Part shown: positions 21,361 through 21,605 of the stretch, one piece after another
How the letters are laid out: each line of letters opens with the position of its first letter
Position numbering within the stretch: the stretch's first letter is position 1
NCBI GenBank assembly: GCA_016839245.1
Contig: JAEOUN010000083.1
Coordinates: 1 to 21,605 of the forward strand
Length of the DNA stretch: 21,605 nucleotides
Reading direction: 5' to 3'
Origin: Candidatus Thorarchaeota archaeon
Lineage (GTDB): Archaea > Asgardarchaeota > Thorarchaeia > Thorarchaeales > Thorarchaeaceae
Notes under the pieces: generated by a model
Databases searched by the model: none
The model's input: the letters and a program-made list of their open reading frames with translations, nothing else
Told to the model about the DNA's origin: nothing
Made by a program: the position numbers and the translations under genes

Positions 21361-21404
21361 TTCGGCTTTCACCCATAGTTATCTTCAATGTAATTTGCTC
21401 ATTT

Positions 21405-21449
21405 TTTATATATAAGGCAAAGTCACGTCTTGAAGTCACATTTTGTGAC
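21405..21449 (-). promoter_or_regulatory. Promoter with TATA box and upstream dyad for the beta-solenoid gene
   Basis: On the minus strand TTATATATAAA (21405-21415) is a strong TATA box about 45 bases before ATG 21360, fitting a leader of about 20 nt. Upstream, GTCACA-ttt-TGTGAC (21435-21449) is a perfect six-base dyad, and a third GTCAC copy is at 21422-21426, between dyad and TATA. This arrangement suggests a regulator binding just upstream of the basal promoter. Confidence 0.6.
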
Positions 21450-21476
21450 TAGCTGAGGTGTCAAATCTTACGTTAC

Positions 21477-21605
21477 TCACATCCCGATGATTGGTTCTGG
21501 TATTGGAATGCCAACAAGTGAAGCTAATCTCTTATAGAGTTCAAGATATTGATGTCCTCGAACAGTCACTTTGAAGACGCGCATTCCATCATCTTCGTCT
21601 TCTTC
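21477..21605 (-). CDS. C-terminal end of an unidentified protein, truncated by the window edge
   Basis: The minus-strand frame is open from the edge to a TGA at 21477-21479. It encodes 42 residues: an acidic start 'EEDEDDG', then 'MRVFKVTVRGHQYLELYKRL' and 'ASLVGIPIPEPIIGM'. I do not recognise the protein. The acidic run may be a linker before a small C-terminal domain. It is upstream of the beta-solenoid gene on the same strand, but that gene has its own promoter. Confidence 0.65.
   Translation of the reverse strand, partial: EEDEDDGMRVFKVTVRGHQYLELYKRLASLVGIPIPEPIIGM

Overview
The window looks like the chromosome of an archaeon, most likely an Asgard archaeon close to Thorarchaeota. This is inferred, because no marker rRNA is present. 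The evidence is: archaeal TATA-type promoters combined with Shine-Dalgarno motifs (GGAGG, GGTGAT); tungsten/molybdenum formylmethanofuran dehydrogenase genes; a stand-alone archaeal threonyl-tRNA synthetase editing domain; a small protein with a eukaryote-like gelsolin domain; and a pyruvate dehydrogenase-type complex. Coding density is high, genes change strand often, and several genes appear to start with TTG. I found no tRNA, rRNA, CRISPR array, insertion sequence or prophage.

Region 1 (1-6648) is the most unusual. A plus-strand run holds the end of a left-handed beta-helix protein, a stand-alone ThrRS editing domain, a Hef/FANCM-like SF2 helicase with degenerate motifs, and then a compact acyl-carrier-protein module: holo-ACP synthase, an FkbH-like three-domain protein and an ACP. 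Facing it are a hexapeptide acetyltransferase and a NodB-like polysaccharide deacetylase, with a divergent VOC-fold protein beside them. AcpS would add the phosphopantetheine arm to the ACP and FkbH would load a glycolytic three-carbon unit. The acyltransferase and deacetylase suggest that the product is used in glycan or small-molecule biosynthesis.

Region 2 (6649-10246) holds small and poorly known genes: a roughly 300-residue protein of repeated strand-helix units, a small beta-rich protein with a TTG start and strong promoter, RBS and terminator, a membrane-anchored zinc ribbon, the single gelsolin domain, and a zinc-dependent MDR dehydrogenase.

Region 3 (10247-15403, minus strand) is a 2-oxoacid dehydrogenase region: E1-alpha, E1-beta and E2 in a tight operon, then a double zinc-ribbon protein, a candidate structured RNA, a lipoate-protein ligase that could lipoylate E2, and an AhpD/CMD-like protein. 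E3 is not in the window.

Region 4 (15404-19225) is a divergent promoter region with a candidate structured leader, followed by formylmethanofuran dehydrogenase subunits D, B and A. It adjoins the oxoacid dehydrogenase operon head to head, so acetyl-CoA formation and C1 metabolism may share control.

Region 5 (19226-21605) has a SAM-dependent methyltransferase, a convergent hairpin, a long bactofilin-like beta-solenoid protein with a well-formed promoter and an upstream dyad, and the C-terminal end of one more minus-strand gene.
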